Part shown: one piece after another, positions 34,647-43,087 of the stretch
Position numbering within the stretch: position 1 is the first letter of the stretch
Layout: every line of letters begins with the position of its first letter
Assembly: GCF_030814215.1 (NCBI RefSeq)
Contig: NZ_JAUSUT010000001.1
Span: 1,178,001 to 1,242,000 of the forward strand
Length of the DNA stretch: 64,000 nt
From: Amycolatopsis thermophila
GTDB taxonomy: Bacteria > Actinomycetota > Actinomycetes > Mycobacteriales > Pseudonocardiaceae
Direction of reading: 5' to 3'
The notes under the pieces: model-generated
Databases searched by the model: none
What the model was told of the DNA's origin: nothing
Seen by the model: only the letters and a program-made list of their open reading frames with translations
Position numbers and translations under genes: made by a program

Positions 34647-37600
34647 TCACCCGTCGCCAGGGTGAGGGACGCTGCGGAGCAGTTCGCGCAGGCCGTCCGC
34701 GTCGAGCAGGTCCACCGGGCGCACCGTGTGGTCGTGGCGGACGTAGTGGAAGGCGGCGCGCACCTTCTCCAGCGGCGTTCCGGACAGCGACGCCCAGGCC
34801 AGCCGGTACGCGGCGAGCTGCACCGCGAGGGCGCCCATCCGGCCCTCCTCGGGCACCGCGCCGGTCTTCCAGTCCACGACGGTCCAGCCGCCGTCCGGAT
34901 CGGCGAACACGGCGTCCATCCGCCCGCGCACGGTGACCCCGTCGACCTCCGTGGAGAACGGCACCTCCACCTCGTGCGGGGTGCGCAGGGCCCAGGCGCT
35001 GCGGTCGAACGCCGCCTGCAGCGCCTCGAGCGCGTCGTCGCCGGCCTCGTCCGGGTCGGCGGCGCCGGGCAGTTCGTCGAGGTCGAACAGGCGGTCACCG
35101 GCGAAGCGGCGCTCCAGCCAGCCGTGGAAGGCGGTGCCGCGCCGGGCGAAGGTGTTGGGCGGCACCGGAAGCGGGCGGCGCAGGCGGCGGGCGAGCCCGC
35201 CCGGGTCGGCGGCGAGCTCGACGAGCTGGCTCACCGACAGGTGGTCGGGCAGCGTGACCTGCTCGGCCGTGCCGGACCGCTTCGCGTACTCGGCGAGCAG
35301 GACGTCGGTGTCGGCGATCCAGCCGTCCTCGTCGTCCTCCTCGTCCTCGTCCACCTCGCCCTCGGCGAGCGCGGTGCGGACCAGGTCGGCGCCCTCGGCC
35401 ACCGCGTCCCGGCGCCCACCCAGCGGATCGGTGGGCCACTGCGCCGACCTGGCCTGGCTGACCAGCGGGTTCTCCTCGTCGGCTGGGGGTTCCTCGGCCC
35501 AGGTGGCGATCTTGCCGACGCCGTCCTCGACGAGCGCGCCGACCTCCAGCAGGAAGTCCGACGGGCCCTTGGGCCGGGCGCTCGTCTCGTTCCACCAGTG
35601 CCCGGAGACGATGAGGGCGCGCTCGGAGCGGGTGAGCGCGACGTAGCAGAGGCGGCGTTCCTCGTCGGCCTCGCGCTCGGCGAAGTCCTGCTCGTGGATC
35701 TCGAAGGCCTCGATGACCTCCTTGCGGTCCATGCCGTCGGACACGCGCAGCTTCGGCAGGTCCTCGGAGTCGCCGCGCAGGGCGGCGGGCAGGCTCGTGA
35801 CCGTGCGCAGCCAGGAGGACGAGCGGCGCTTGTTGGGGAAGACCTCGCGCGCCAGGTGCGGCACGGCGACGACCTCCCATTCCAGGCCCTTCGCGGAGTG
35901 CACGGTGAGCACCTGCACGCGGTCCGGGACCACCTCGACCTCGCCGGGCGTGAGCCCGTCCTCGGCGTGCGCGGCGGTCGCGAGGTAGTCCACGAAGGAC
36001 ATGAGTGTGGCGGTCGGCGAGGTCTCCGCGAAGTCGGTGACCACGTCGGCGAAGGCGTCCAAGTGGGCGCGGCGGGCGCTGCCGGGGCGGGCCTGGGCCT
36101 CGACGTCGAGCAGCATGGTCCGTTCGACGTCGGCGACCAGCTCGGGCAGGGACTGGTCGAGCCGGCGTCGCAGGGCGGCCAGCTCGTGGCCGAGTTCGCG
36201 GATGCGGCGGTAGCCCTCGGGCGAGTAGCGCCTGGGATCGCCCGGGTCGTCGAGGGCGTCGATGAGGCCGGTCTGCTCGGCGCGTTCGGCGAACAGGTCG
36301 TCCATTCCGGACTCTTCGGTGGGCGGCGGCGCGGAGATTTCGCCGGCGCGGCGCCACAGCGCGGCGAGGTCGGCGGCGGCGATGCGCCAGCGGGCGCCGG
36401 TGAGCAGGCGCGCGGCGGCCGTGCCGGCCAGCGGGTCGGCGAGGACGCGGAGGGTCGCGACGAGGTCGGCCACCTCGGGTTCGTCGAGGAGCCCGCCGAG
36501 GCCGACGACCTCGACCGGCAGGCCGCGGGCGCGCAGCTCGGCGGCGATCGGGGCCATGTCGGCGCGGCGGCGGACCAGCACCGCGGCGGTGGGCGGGGCG
36601 CCGTGCTCGGCCTGGTGGGCGAACCACCGTTGCGCGACGGCGTCGGCGACCCATTCGCGTTCGGTGCGGATGTCCGGCAGGAGGGCGACCTCGATGTCGG
36701 CGGGGTCGGCGTTGTCGCGGGCGCGGAGCCGTTCGACGCCGAGGCCGCGTGCTCGCAGGGGTTCGGCGATGCCGTTGGCGAGCACGAGGACTTCGGCCGG
36801 GTTGCGGAAGCTGGTGAGGAGGCCGTACTGGCGGGCGGGTGCGAGCTGCCCGCCGTCCTTGCGGGGGAAGTCGGTGGTGAAGCGGGGCAGGTTGGCCGCG
36901 CTCGCGCCGCGCCAGCCGTAGATGGCCTGGGCGGGGTCGCCGACGGCGGTGACCGGCAGGGGTTCGTTGTCGACGCCGCCGAAGAGGGCGCGCAGGAGGA
37001 TTCGCTGGGCGTGGCCGGTGTCCTGGTACTCGTCGAGGAGGACGGCGCCGTAGCGGGCGCGTTCGCCTTCCGCGACTTGCGGGTGGCCGGCGGCCAGCGT
37101 CGCGGCGAGGGACATCTGGTCGGCGAAGTCGAGGGCGCCCTCGGCCCGTTTGCGGCGCTGGTACTCCTCGATGAGCGGGACGAGGGCGAGGCGGAACTGT
37201 TGCGCCGCGATGATGTCGGAGAGGCTTTTCGGCATCGCGGCGCGCTGGCCCTTGGCGCGGGGGGCGCGTTCGATGAGGTCGCAGAGCCGGCGGGTGTAGT
37301 CGGCGAGTTCGGCTTCGGTGACCAGGTGCTCGCCGAGCTCGCCGGTGAGGGCGAGGAGCTGGGCGGTGACCGAGGCCGGGACCCGGTCGGTGTCCAGGTC
37401 GGCGTCCCAAGTGGACACCACACGGTGGGCGAGCTGCCAGGACGAGGTTTCCGACAGCAGGCGGACGCCGGGCTGCACCGGGAGGCGGAGGCCGTGTTCG
37501 GCGAGGAGGCGGCCGGCGTAGGCGTGGTAGGTGAGGACGGTGGGTTCGCCGGCGAGGAGCGCCGCGCGGCGGGAGCCCCCCGGGTCGAGGCGGTCGAGGA

Positions 37601-37883
37601 GGTCCGTGCCGGCCAGGCGGCGCAGCCGGGCCCGGACGCGGTCGGCGAGCTGGCGGGCGGCCTTGCGGGTGAACGTGAGGCCCAGGACGCGCTCCGGGGT
37701 GACGAACCCGTTGGCGACGAGGTAGACGACGCGGGCGGCCATGGTCTCGGTCTTGCCGGCCCCCGCCCCCGCGACGACGAGCGCGGGCTCGATCGGCGCC
37801 GCGATGACCGCCGCCTGCTCCGGGGTGGGCGGGTGGAGGCCCAGCGCGTGGGCCACCTCGGCGGGACTGGCTACGGGGGTCAT
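34647..37883 (-). CDS. adnB: UvrD-like helicase/nuclease subunit AdnB
   Basis: Subunit of 1078 residues of the AdnAB motor-nuclease that resects DNA double-strand breaks in actinobacteria. The N-terminal SF1A helicase has the Q motif PTPEQAAV, Walker A AGAGAGKT (38-45), motif Ia LTFTRKAARQLADRV, Walker B LLDEYQDTG and motif VI VALTRSERAL. The C-terminal RecB-type nuclease shows RRGTAFHGWLE, MDAVFADPDGGWTVVDWKTG (catalytic Asp and Lys) and a QLAAYRL helix. The ATG at 37883 begins the conserved part; the frame stays open 306 bases further upstream through an 18-base minisatellite. Unusually, adnA is 808 bases away rather than adjacent. Confidence 0.93.
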   Translation of the reverse strand: MTPVASPAEVAHALGLHPPTPEQAAVIAAPIEPALVVAGAGAGKTETMAARVVYLVANGFVTPERVLGLTFTRKAARQLADRVRARLRRLAGTDLLDRLDPGGSRRAALLAGEPTVLTYHAYAGRLLAEHGLRLPVQPGVRLLSETSSWQLAHRVVSTWDADLDTDRVPASVTAQLLALTGELGEHLVTEAELADYTRRLCDLIERAPRAKGQRAAMPKSLSDIIAAQQFRLALVPLIEEYQRRKRAEGALDFADQMSLAATLAAGHPQVAEGERARYGAVLLDEYQDTGHAQRILLRALFGGVDNEPLPVTAVGDPAQAIYGWRGASAANLPRFTTDFPRKDGGQLAPARQYGLLTSFRNPAEVLVLANGIAEPLRARGLGVERLRARDNADPADIEVALLPDIRTEREWVADAVAQRWFAHQAEHGAPPTAAVLVRRRADMAPIAAELRARGLPVEVVGLGGLLDEPEVADLVATLRVLADPLAGTAAARLLTGARWRIAAADLAALWRRAGEISAPPPTEESGMDDLFAERAEQTGLIDALDDPGDPRRYSPEGYRRIRELGHELAALRRRLDQSLPELVADVERTMLLDVEAQARPGSARRAHLDAFADVVTDFAETSPTATLMSFVDYLATAAHAEDGLTPGEVEVVPDRVQVLTVHSAKGLEWEVVAVPHLAREVFPNKRRSSSWLRTVTSLPAALRGDSEDLPKLRVSDGMDRKEVIEAFEIHEQDFAEREADEERRLCYVALTRSERALIVSGHWWNETSARPKGPSDFLLEVGALVEDGVGKIATWAEEPPADEENPLVSQARSAQWPTDPLGGRRDAVAEGADLVRTALAEGEVDEDEEDDEDGWIADTDVLLAEYAKRSGTAEQVTLPDHLSVSQLVELAADPGGLARRLRRPLPVPPNTFARRGTAFHGWLERRFAGDRLFDLDELPGAADPDEAGDDALEALQAAFDRSAWALRTPHEVEVPFSTEVDGVTVRGRMDAVFADPDGGWTVVDWKTGAVPEEGRMGALAVQLAAYRLAWASLSGTPLEKVRAAFHYVRHDHTVRPVDLLDADGLRELLRSVPHPGDG

Positions 37884-37922
37884 CGGGTGGCTCCGGGGCG
37901 GTGCTGGGTGTTCGTGATGCTG

Positions 37923-38012
37923 GAGGTGCTGTGGGCGCTTGAGGTGCTGCGGGGGCTCGAGGTGTGCTGGGGGCTCGAGGTGTGATGGGGGCTCGAGGTG
38001 CAGCTCGGGTTG
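37923..38012. repeat. 18-base minisatellite upstream of adnB
   Basis: Five tandem copies with exact 18-base period begin at 37923, 37941, 37959, 37977 and 37995; consensus on the plus strand GAGGTGyksyGGGGGCTC. More degenerate GAGGTG-containing units continue to about 38150. On the minus strand the units stay in frame with adnB and would encode HLEPPx hexapeptides. Whether they are translated is unknown. Confidence 0.85.
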
Positions 38013-38257
38013 AAGGTGCTTGAGGATTCCGAGGCGCAACAGGTGCGTGAGGCGCTTGAGGTTTCGGAGGTGAAGGACGTGCCCGCACCTGAGGTGCAGG
38101 AGGTGCACGTCGGATGTGAGGTGCTTGAGCTGTTTGAGGGGCTCGGGTGCAGGCACGGACACGGGCGGTGCAGGCACCGGCACCGGCACGGGCGGAGCCG
38201 ATGGACCTTTGACGCGGTCATGGTTGGGCCGGTCGTGCGCTCAGGGGTTGCCTCCGC

Positions 38258-38470
38258 GTGAATGGCCCGCTCGCCCCTGCACGAACGGACAACTCGCGCC
38301 CTTGTCTCGGGACCAACCACGCCCAAGCGAGCCGCCAGCGCACGACTGGTCCACTCGCCGCCGCGCGAACGGTCCATCCGCGCACGCACCGCTGGGGCCT
38401 TCGTGCCGTCGCCAGCCGCCGCCACGCGAGTGGGCCGTTCGGGCGCGGGCGAAGGAACCACTCGCGAACT
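38258..38470. repeat. about 84-base repeat array in the adnA-adnB gap
   Basis: Three degenerate units, each with two cores. A-type cores start at about 38258, 38344 and 38427 (for example GACTGGTCCACTCGCC). B-type cores start at 38283, 38367 and 38451 (for example GAACGGTCCATCCGCGC). A-to-A spacing is 86 and 83 bases; B-to-B is 84 and 84. Core sequences resemble the GAACGGACCGTTC cores at 15.5 kb, so both arrays probably belong to one family. Between 38620 and 38691 a few ACCACCGGCCC repeats follow. No gene was found in 37884-38691. Confidence 0.75.
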
Positions 38471-38691
38471 CGCCAACGGACCAGCCATCGCGCCGCCAAT
38501 CACCAGGACGCGACTTGCAATCGACCCAATCGCGCGGAGGTTCCTGTCCGCGGCGCAGGTCGAGCAGCTGGCTGAGCTGCGAGGTCGGCCTGGATGTGTA
38601 CTGCTTCGGGCCACCGGCGCGTCCACCACCGGCCCGCGCACGCGGACCACCGGCCCACCCGCGCCGCGCACCAGAACGCCCAATCCCCGGC

Positions 38692-41600
38692 TCACGGCCC
38701 CGTCACCTGCCGCCCTTCGGGGCGCAGCGGGCAGGATCCCCGGGCCGGGCAGCGGTCGCAGTCGGGGTTCTCGGTCGCCTCGTAGCCGGGTCCCGTCGCT
38801 GATGCGGCGACCTTCCGCACCAGCTCCAGCCACTCGCGGCCGCTCTCGTCGTCCAGTGCGGGCTGCTCCCGCACGGTCGCGCCGGTCTTGTTGTGCGACT
38901 TCGCCAGGTACACCAGCTTCGCGCCCCCGGGCCGACGCCCCGAACCGAACGCCCCCAGCAGCACCGACAGCTGGTACGCCGCCAGCTGCGGGTTCACCTC
39001 GGCATCCGCCGCGCTCACCGCGGTCTTCCCGGTCTTCAGGTCGACGATCACCGGCCGGCCCTCGCCGTCGTGTTCGAGCCGGTCCACGCGGCCGCGCAGC
39101 TTCACCAGCAGCCCGTCGGACCCGACCGGCAGCTCGACCTCGATGTCCTGTTCGATCCCGATCTGCTGCAACTCCGCTCGCGACACCGACAGCCACGTCA
39201 GGAAGTTCCGCACCATCTGCTCGACGCGACGGCGCTCCCGCCGCGAGAACCACGGCGCGCCGGCGTCCACCTTCGCCCAGGCGTCGTCCAGCGCCCGGCG
39301 CAACCCCTCGTCGTCCGCACCGGACGCCGCGGCCTGCGCCAGCTCGTGCACCAGCGTGCCGGTGATCGCCGCCAGCTGGGCCGGGTCACTGCCCCCGTGA
39401 CGCTCGATCAGCCACCGCAACGGACACTTCTTCAGGGTATCCACAGTGGACGGCGAGATCCGCACGACGTCGCCCTCGCCGTACAGCGGCTCGTCCGTCG
39501 ACGCGTCGACGATGCCGTACCACGAATCCGGATGCGCCCCCGGTACACCCGCCCGCGCCAGCCGCGCCAGCTGCCGCGCGGCCCGCGCCCGCCGCGACGG
39601 CGACACCTCCGGATCGCACACCGCCCGGCGCAGATCCCCCACCAGCTCGGCCAGCACGAGCGACCGCCCCGGCGGCTTGACCCGCGAGTCCACACCGGAC
39701 TCGTCGGCGGCGTTGCGCTCCAGGTCGTCGACGAAGCGGGACGGCTGCTCGTCCTCCCCGATCACGGCACTCACCAGCAACGTCCGCTTCGCCCGGCCCA
39801 ACGCGACGTAGAACAACCGCCGCTCCTCGGCCAGGATCGGCGCCGTCGCCGACACCGTCTCCTCCTCCACACCGGACAGCAGGTCCACCAGCCGCTCGAC
39901 GCCGAGCAGCGAACCGCGCAGCCGCAGATCCGGCCAGCTGCCCTCCTGCACGTTCGCCACGGCCACGACCGTCCACTCGCGACCCGCCGCGCCGTGCGCG
40001 GTCAGCAGCGACACGCCGTCCCCGCGCTGCGCGACCGGCGCGAGGCTGTCGCCCGCGATGTTCTGCGACGAGAGGTAGTCCGCGAACGCCGCGACACCCG
40101 CCTTCGGCAACCGGTCCACGTAGTTCCCGGCCGCGTGGAACAGGGCGACCACCGCGTCCAGATCACGGTCGGCCTGCGCACCCAGCGTCCCGCCGCGCGC
40201 CGAAAGCCGCACCCACCGCTTCTGCAGGCCGCTTTCCTTCCACACGTCCCACAGCACCTGCTCGACACCCGCGCCCCGCTCGATCGCGGCGCGCGCGATC
40301 GCGATCAGCCCGCCGACCCGCCGGATCGGCGCCGCCTCGGCCTCCGCCAGTCCAGCAAGCTTGTCGTTGTCCCGCAACACTTCCACGAGCAGCTCGTCAC
40401 TGGACCGCTCACCGCCACCGGCGAGCTCCAGCCGCCGCAGACCCCGTCGCATCCGGCGCAGCGCCAGCGGGTCCGCACCGCCGAGCGGGGACGCCAGCAG
40501 CATCTCGGCGAGGTCGGCGTCGAGCACCTCCGGATCGGCGGCCACGCGCAGCACCGCCAGCAACGGCCGCACCGCGGGCTGGCGGGCCAGCGGCAGCTCC
40601 TCGAGCGCCGACGCGATCGGCACTCCCGCCGCGCGCAACGCCCGCTGCAGCACCGGGAACGACCGCCCCGGCGAGCGCACCAGCACGGCCATCTCCGACC
40701 ACGGCACCCCGTCGATGAGGTGCGCGCGGCGCAGCTGGTCGGCGACCCAGCTCGCCTCCGCCGACGGAGTCGGCAGCAGCCGGACCTTCACCTCGCCCGG
40801 CTCGGTCCCCGGGTCGACGGCGATCGCGCGGTGCCGGTTCGCCCCCGGCAGCGTCGCGCCGAGCTTCGTCACCGCCTCGTGCACGGCCAGGCTCAGCCGG
40901 TGGGTGCGGGTGAGCGTGATCGTGCGGCCGCCGTCGGAGTCGGCCCGGGACAGCAGGTTCGGGTCGGCGCCGCGGAAGGAGAAGATCGCCTGGTCGGGGT
41001 CGCCGGTCACGACGAAGTCCGCGGCCGCGGTGCCGAGCAGCCGCAGCAGGCGGAACTGCAGGTGGTCCAGGTGCTGGGCGTCGTCGACGAACACGTGCCG
41101 GATGCGCGCCTGCTCGCGGGCCAGCAGGTCCGGGTCGCCCTCCAGCTCGACCAGCGCGCTCGCGACCAGCTCGGCCGCGTCCAGCGCGGGCGAACCGGGC
41201 GCGCCCAGCGCGTTGCCGCCCGCGCCCTGCAGGACCGTGACCTCTTCGTACTGCCGCCAGAACGCGCCGGCCGCCACCCACTCCGGACGGTCCTTGCGCC
41301 TGCCGAGTTTGACCAGGTCCTCCGGGCCCAGACCGCGTTCGGCGGCGCGCAGCAGCAGGTCTCGCAGCTCCTCGGCGAAGCCCGGCACGGCCAGCGCTGG
41401 CCGGAGCTGCTCGGGCCAGTTCTCCGCGCCATGGGCGAGGTCGCCGGCCAGCAGCTCGCGGACCACCACGTCCTGCTCCGGGCTGGACAGCAGCCGCGGC
41501 GCGGGCAGGTCCTGCAACCCGGCCTGCAACCGCAGCAACGAGAACGCGTACGAGTGGACCGTTCGCACGATCGGCTCACGGATCGTGCGCGGCGCCCCGT

Positions 41601-41907
41601 CGGCGGCGTGCGCGGTGACGCGGCGCGTGATGTCCGCGCGCAGGGCGTTCGCGGCGCGGCGCGACGCGGTGAGCACCAGCAGGCGCTCCGGATCGACGCC
41701 ACCCGCGATGCGGTGCGCGGCGGCGCTGGTGATCAGCGTCGTCTTGCCGGTGCCCGGCCCGCCGAGGACCCGGACGAACCCGCGCGGCGCCTCCAGCACC
41801 GCCCGCACGTCGTCGTCCCAGTGTTCCGGGCGCGGCCGGCCGGCGGGCAGCCGAACCAGCCGCGCGCCCGTCCGGGACCGGGTGCCCTCTCCGCTCACGT
41901 CTGGCAT
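38692..41907 (-). CDS. adnA: UvrD-like helicase/nuclease subunit AdnA with Fe-S nuclease domain
   Basis: Partner subunit (1071 residues) of the AdnAB double-strand-break resection complex. The helicase has Walker A GGPGTGKT (49-56), Walker B VFVDDAQHLD, motif III GDPDQAIFSF and motif VI VALGRAKRTLL. The C-terminal nuclease has RPVIVDLKTGK with the catalytic Asp-x-Lys and a QLAAYQL helix. A cysteine in LKKCPLRWLIERHGG and three in CDRCPARGSCPL form the AddB-type 4Fe-4S staple. The start is ATG at 41907, 39 bases inside a longer frame. It is divergent from the alkyltransferase-like gene with 59 bases between. Confidence 0.93.
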   Translation of the reverse strand: MPDVSGEGTRSRTGARLVRLPAGRPRPEHWDDDVRAVLEAPRGFVRVLGGPGTGKTTLITSAAAHRIAGGVDPERLLVLTASRRAANALRADITRRVTAHAADGAPRTIREPIVRTVHSYAFSLLRLQAGLQDLPAPRLLSSPEQDVVVRELLAGDLAHGAENWPEQLRPALAVPGFAEELRDLLLRAAERGLGPEDLVKLGRRKDRPEWVAAGAFWRQYEEVTVLQGAGGNALGAPGSPALDAAELVASALVELEGDPDLLAREQARIRHVFVDDAQHLDHLQFRLLRLLGTAAADFVVTGDPDQAIFSFRGADPNLLSRADSDGGRTITLTRTHRLSLAVHEAVTKLGATLPGANRHRAIAVDPGTEPGEVKVRLLPTPSAEASWVADQLRRAHLIDGVPWSEMAVLVRSPGRSFPVLQRALRAAGVPIASALEELPLARQPAVRPLLAVLRVAADPEVLDADLAEMLLASPLGGADPLALRRMRRGLRRLELAGGGERSSDELLVEVLRDNDKLAGLAEAEAAPIRRVGGLIAIARAAIERGAGVEQVLWDVWKESGLQKRWVRLSARGGTLGAQADRDLDAVVALFHAAGNYVDRLPKAGVAAFADYLSSQNIAGDSLAPVAQRGDGVSLLTAHGAAGREWTVVAVANVQEGSWPDLRLRGSLLGVERLVDLLSGVEEETVSATAPILAEERRLFYVALGRAKRTLLVSAVIGEDEQPSRFVDDLERNAADESGVDSRVKPPGRSLVLAELVGDLRRAVCDPEVSPSRRARAARQLARLARAGVPGAHPDSWYGIVDASTDEPLYGEGDVVRISPSTVDTLKKCPLRWLIERHGGSDPAQLAAITGTLVHELAQAAASGADDEGLRRALDDAWAKVDAGAPWFSRRERRRVEQMVRNFLTWLSVSRAELQQIGIEQDIEVELPVGSDGLLVKLRGRVDRLEHDGEGRPVIVDLKTGKTAVSAADAEVNPQLAAYQLSVLLGAFGSGRRPGGAKLVYLAKSHNKTGATVREQPALDDESGREWLELVRKVAASATGPGYEATENPDCDRCPARGSCPLRPEGRQVTGP

Positions 41908-41966
41908 GGAACCACGCCCCGCCGACAGAACCGGGGACCGGCACACGTTGGCGGTAACTTGGTCAC

Positions 41967-42254
41967 GTGGACGAGGAGCTGCACGAGCGGGTGCGCGAGG
42001 TGGTCGCCACGGTGCCGCCGGGGAAGGTCGCCACGTACGGTGACATCGCGGCGATCGCCGGGGCCCCCTCGCCCCGGATGATCGGCCGGATCCTGTCCGA
42101 GGACGGCGCGGACCTGCCGTGGCACCGGATCCTGCGCGCCAACGGAACGCCCGCGCCGCACCTGGTGCACCGCCAGCTGGAGCTGCTCCGGGCCGAAGGA
42201 GTGCTCGCCGACGGCCAGAAGGTGAACCTGAAGACCTACCGCTGGCGCCCGTAG
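41967..42254 (+). CDS. alkyltransferase-like (ATL) DNA-binding protein
   Basis: Protein of 95 residues of the MGMT (O6-alkylguanine-DNA alkyltransferase) DNA-binding domain family: VPPGKVATYGDIAAIAG, then PRMIGRIL (recognition helix with arginine finger) and the active-site segment PWHRIL. The acceptor cysteine of true alkyltransferases (PCHR) is replaced by Trp52, the hallmark of ATL proteins. These bind O6-alkylguanine, flip it out and hand it to nucleotide excision repair instead of repairing it directly. The start is GTG at 41967. It is divergent from adnA, next to DNA-repair genes; an equivalent gene (Rv3204) sits near adnAB in mycobacteria. Confidence 0.9.
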   Translation: MDEELHERVREVVATVPPGKVATYGDIAAIAGAPSPRMIGRILSEDGADLPWHRILRANGTPAPHLVHRQLELLRAEGVLADGQKVNLKTYRWRP

Positions 42255-42285
42255 CGGGCCCTCCGGCCGAGGACCGCCCGCTACG
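42250..42285. terminator. hairpin shared by two convergent stop codons
   Basis: Ten-base perfect arms CGTAGCGGGC and GCCCGCTACG around a 16-base loop. The stop codons of both convergent genes lie inside the arms, so the hairpin doubles as coding end and bidirectional terminator. Confidence 0.7.
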
Positions 42286-43087
42286 AACCCAGCTCCGTGA
42301 CCAGCAGTTTCACCAGCGCACCGAGCCGTTGCCGCTCCGGTTGCAGCGTCGGCACGCCCGCCTCGGTGAACGGCGCCGCCGTCACCGGGCCCACGCAGGC
42401 GCACACCACGTCCCCCCGCAGGGCCTGCACCAACGAATCGTAGGTGCCGCGCGAGCGGGCCAGCTCCAGCATGTTCGCGCTGGCCGGGGCGCTCGTGAAC
42501 GCCAGCGCGTGCACCCGGCCCTCCAGCACGCCGTCCAGCAGGGAGTGCGCCGGCGCCAGGTCGGCGGGCCACTCCCACCGGTACGGCTGCACCTCGATCA
42601 CCCGGGCACCGGCCTCGCGCAGCGGTGCGATGTACTCGGGCAGCGGCGAGCCGTGCAGCTGAACGGCCAGGCGCGCACCGCTCACGCCGGCGTCCAGCAC
42701 GTGGCCGAACAGCTGCCGGTTGCTCTCCTCGGGCGCGGCCCACTCCTCGGTGAGCCCCACGCCGCGCACGGCGCCCGTGCCCTTCGGCCCGCGGACGAAC
42801 ACCCGCGCCCGGGTCAGGGACGCCAGCAGGTCGTCCCGCAGGCCCCAGCCCTCGGCGGCCTCGATCCACCCGCGGAAACCGGCGCCGGTGGTGACGGCGA
42901 GGACGTCCAGCGGCTCGGCGAGGACCTCTTCGGTGGCCGCGCGCAACCGGGCGTCGTCCGGGAGCGGCACGATGTGGATCAGCGGCGCGTGCCGCACGGT
43001 GGCCCCGTTGCGTTCCAGCGCGCCGATGAACTCCCCGGCCCGGCGTTCCGCCGTCACCCCGATGGTGACCCCGCTCAGGTCACCCAT
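42281..43087 (-). CDS. uroporphyrinogen-III synthase (HemD)-like protein, orphan copy
   Basis: Protein of 268 residues with the two-lobed HemD fold: VTIGVTAERRAGEFIGALERNG at the start, LAVTTGAGFRGWIEAAEGWGL in the first lobe, RLAVQLHGSPLPEY in the second, and ALAFTSAPASANML and CVGPVTAAPFTEAG near the end. HemD closes and inverts ring D of hydroxymethylbilane for heme, siroheme and B12. It is clearly paralogous to the N-terminal domain of the nas-operon protein at 46.9-48.0 kb but lacks the winged helix. Its ATG overlaps the WYL-regulator stop region by 8 bases, so both may share a message. Confidence 0.82.
   Translation of the reverse strand: MGDLSGVTIGVTAERRAGEFIGALERNGATVRHAPLIHIVPLPDDARLRAATEEVLAEPLDVLAVTTGAGFRGWIEAAEGWGLRDDLLASLTRARVFVRGPKGTGAVRGVGLTEEWAAPEESNRQLFGHVLDAGVSGARLAVQLHGSPLPEYIAPLREAGARVIEVQPYRWEWPADLAPAHSLLDGVLEGRVHALAFTSAPASANMLELARSRGTYDSLVQALRGDVVCACVGPVTAAPFTEAGVPTLQPERQRLGALVKLLVTELGS

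Noticed and set aside
38218..38802. Open frames across the second repeat array
   Set aside because: Peptide repeats follow the DNA repeat period, no start signals are present and no family is recognised.
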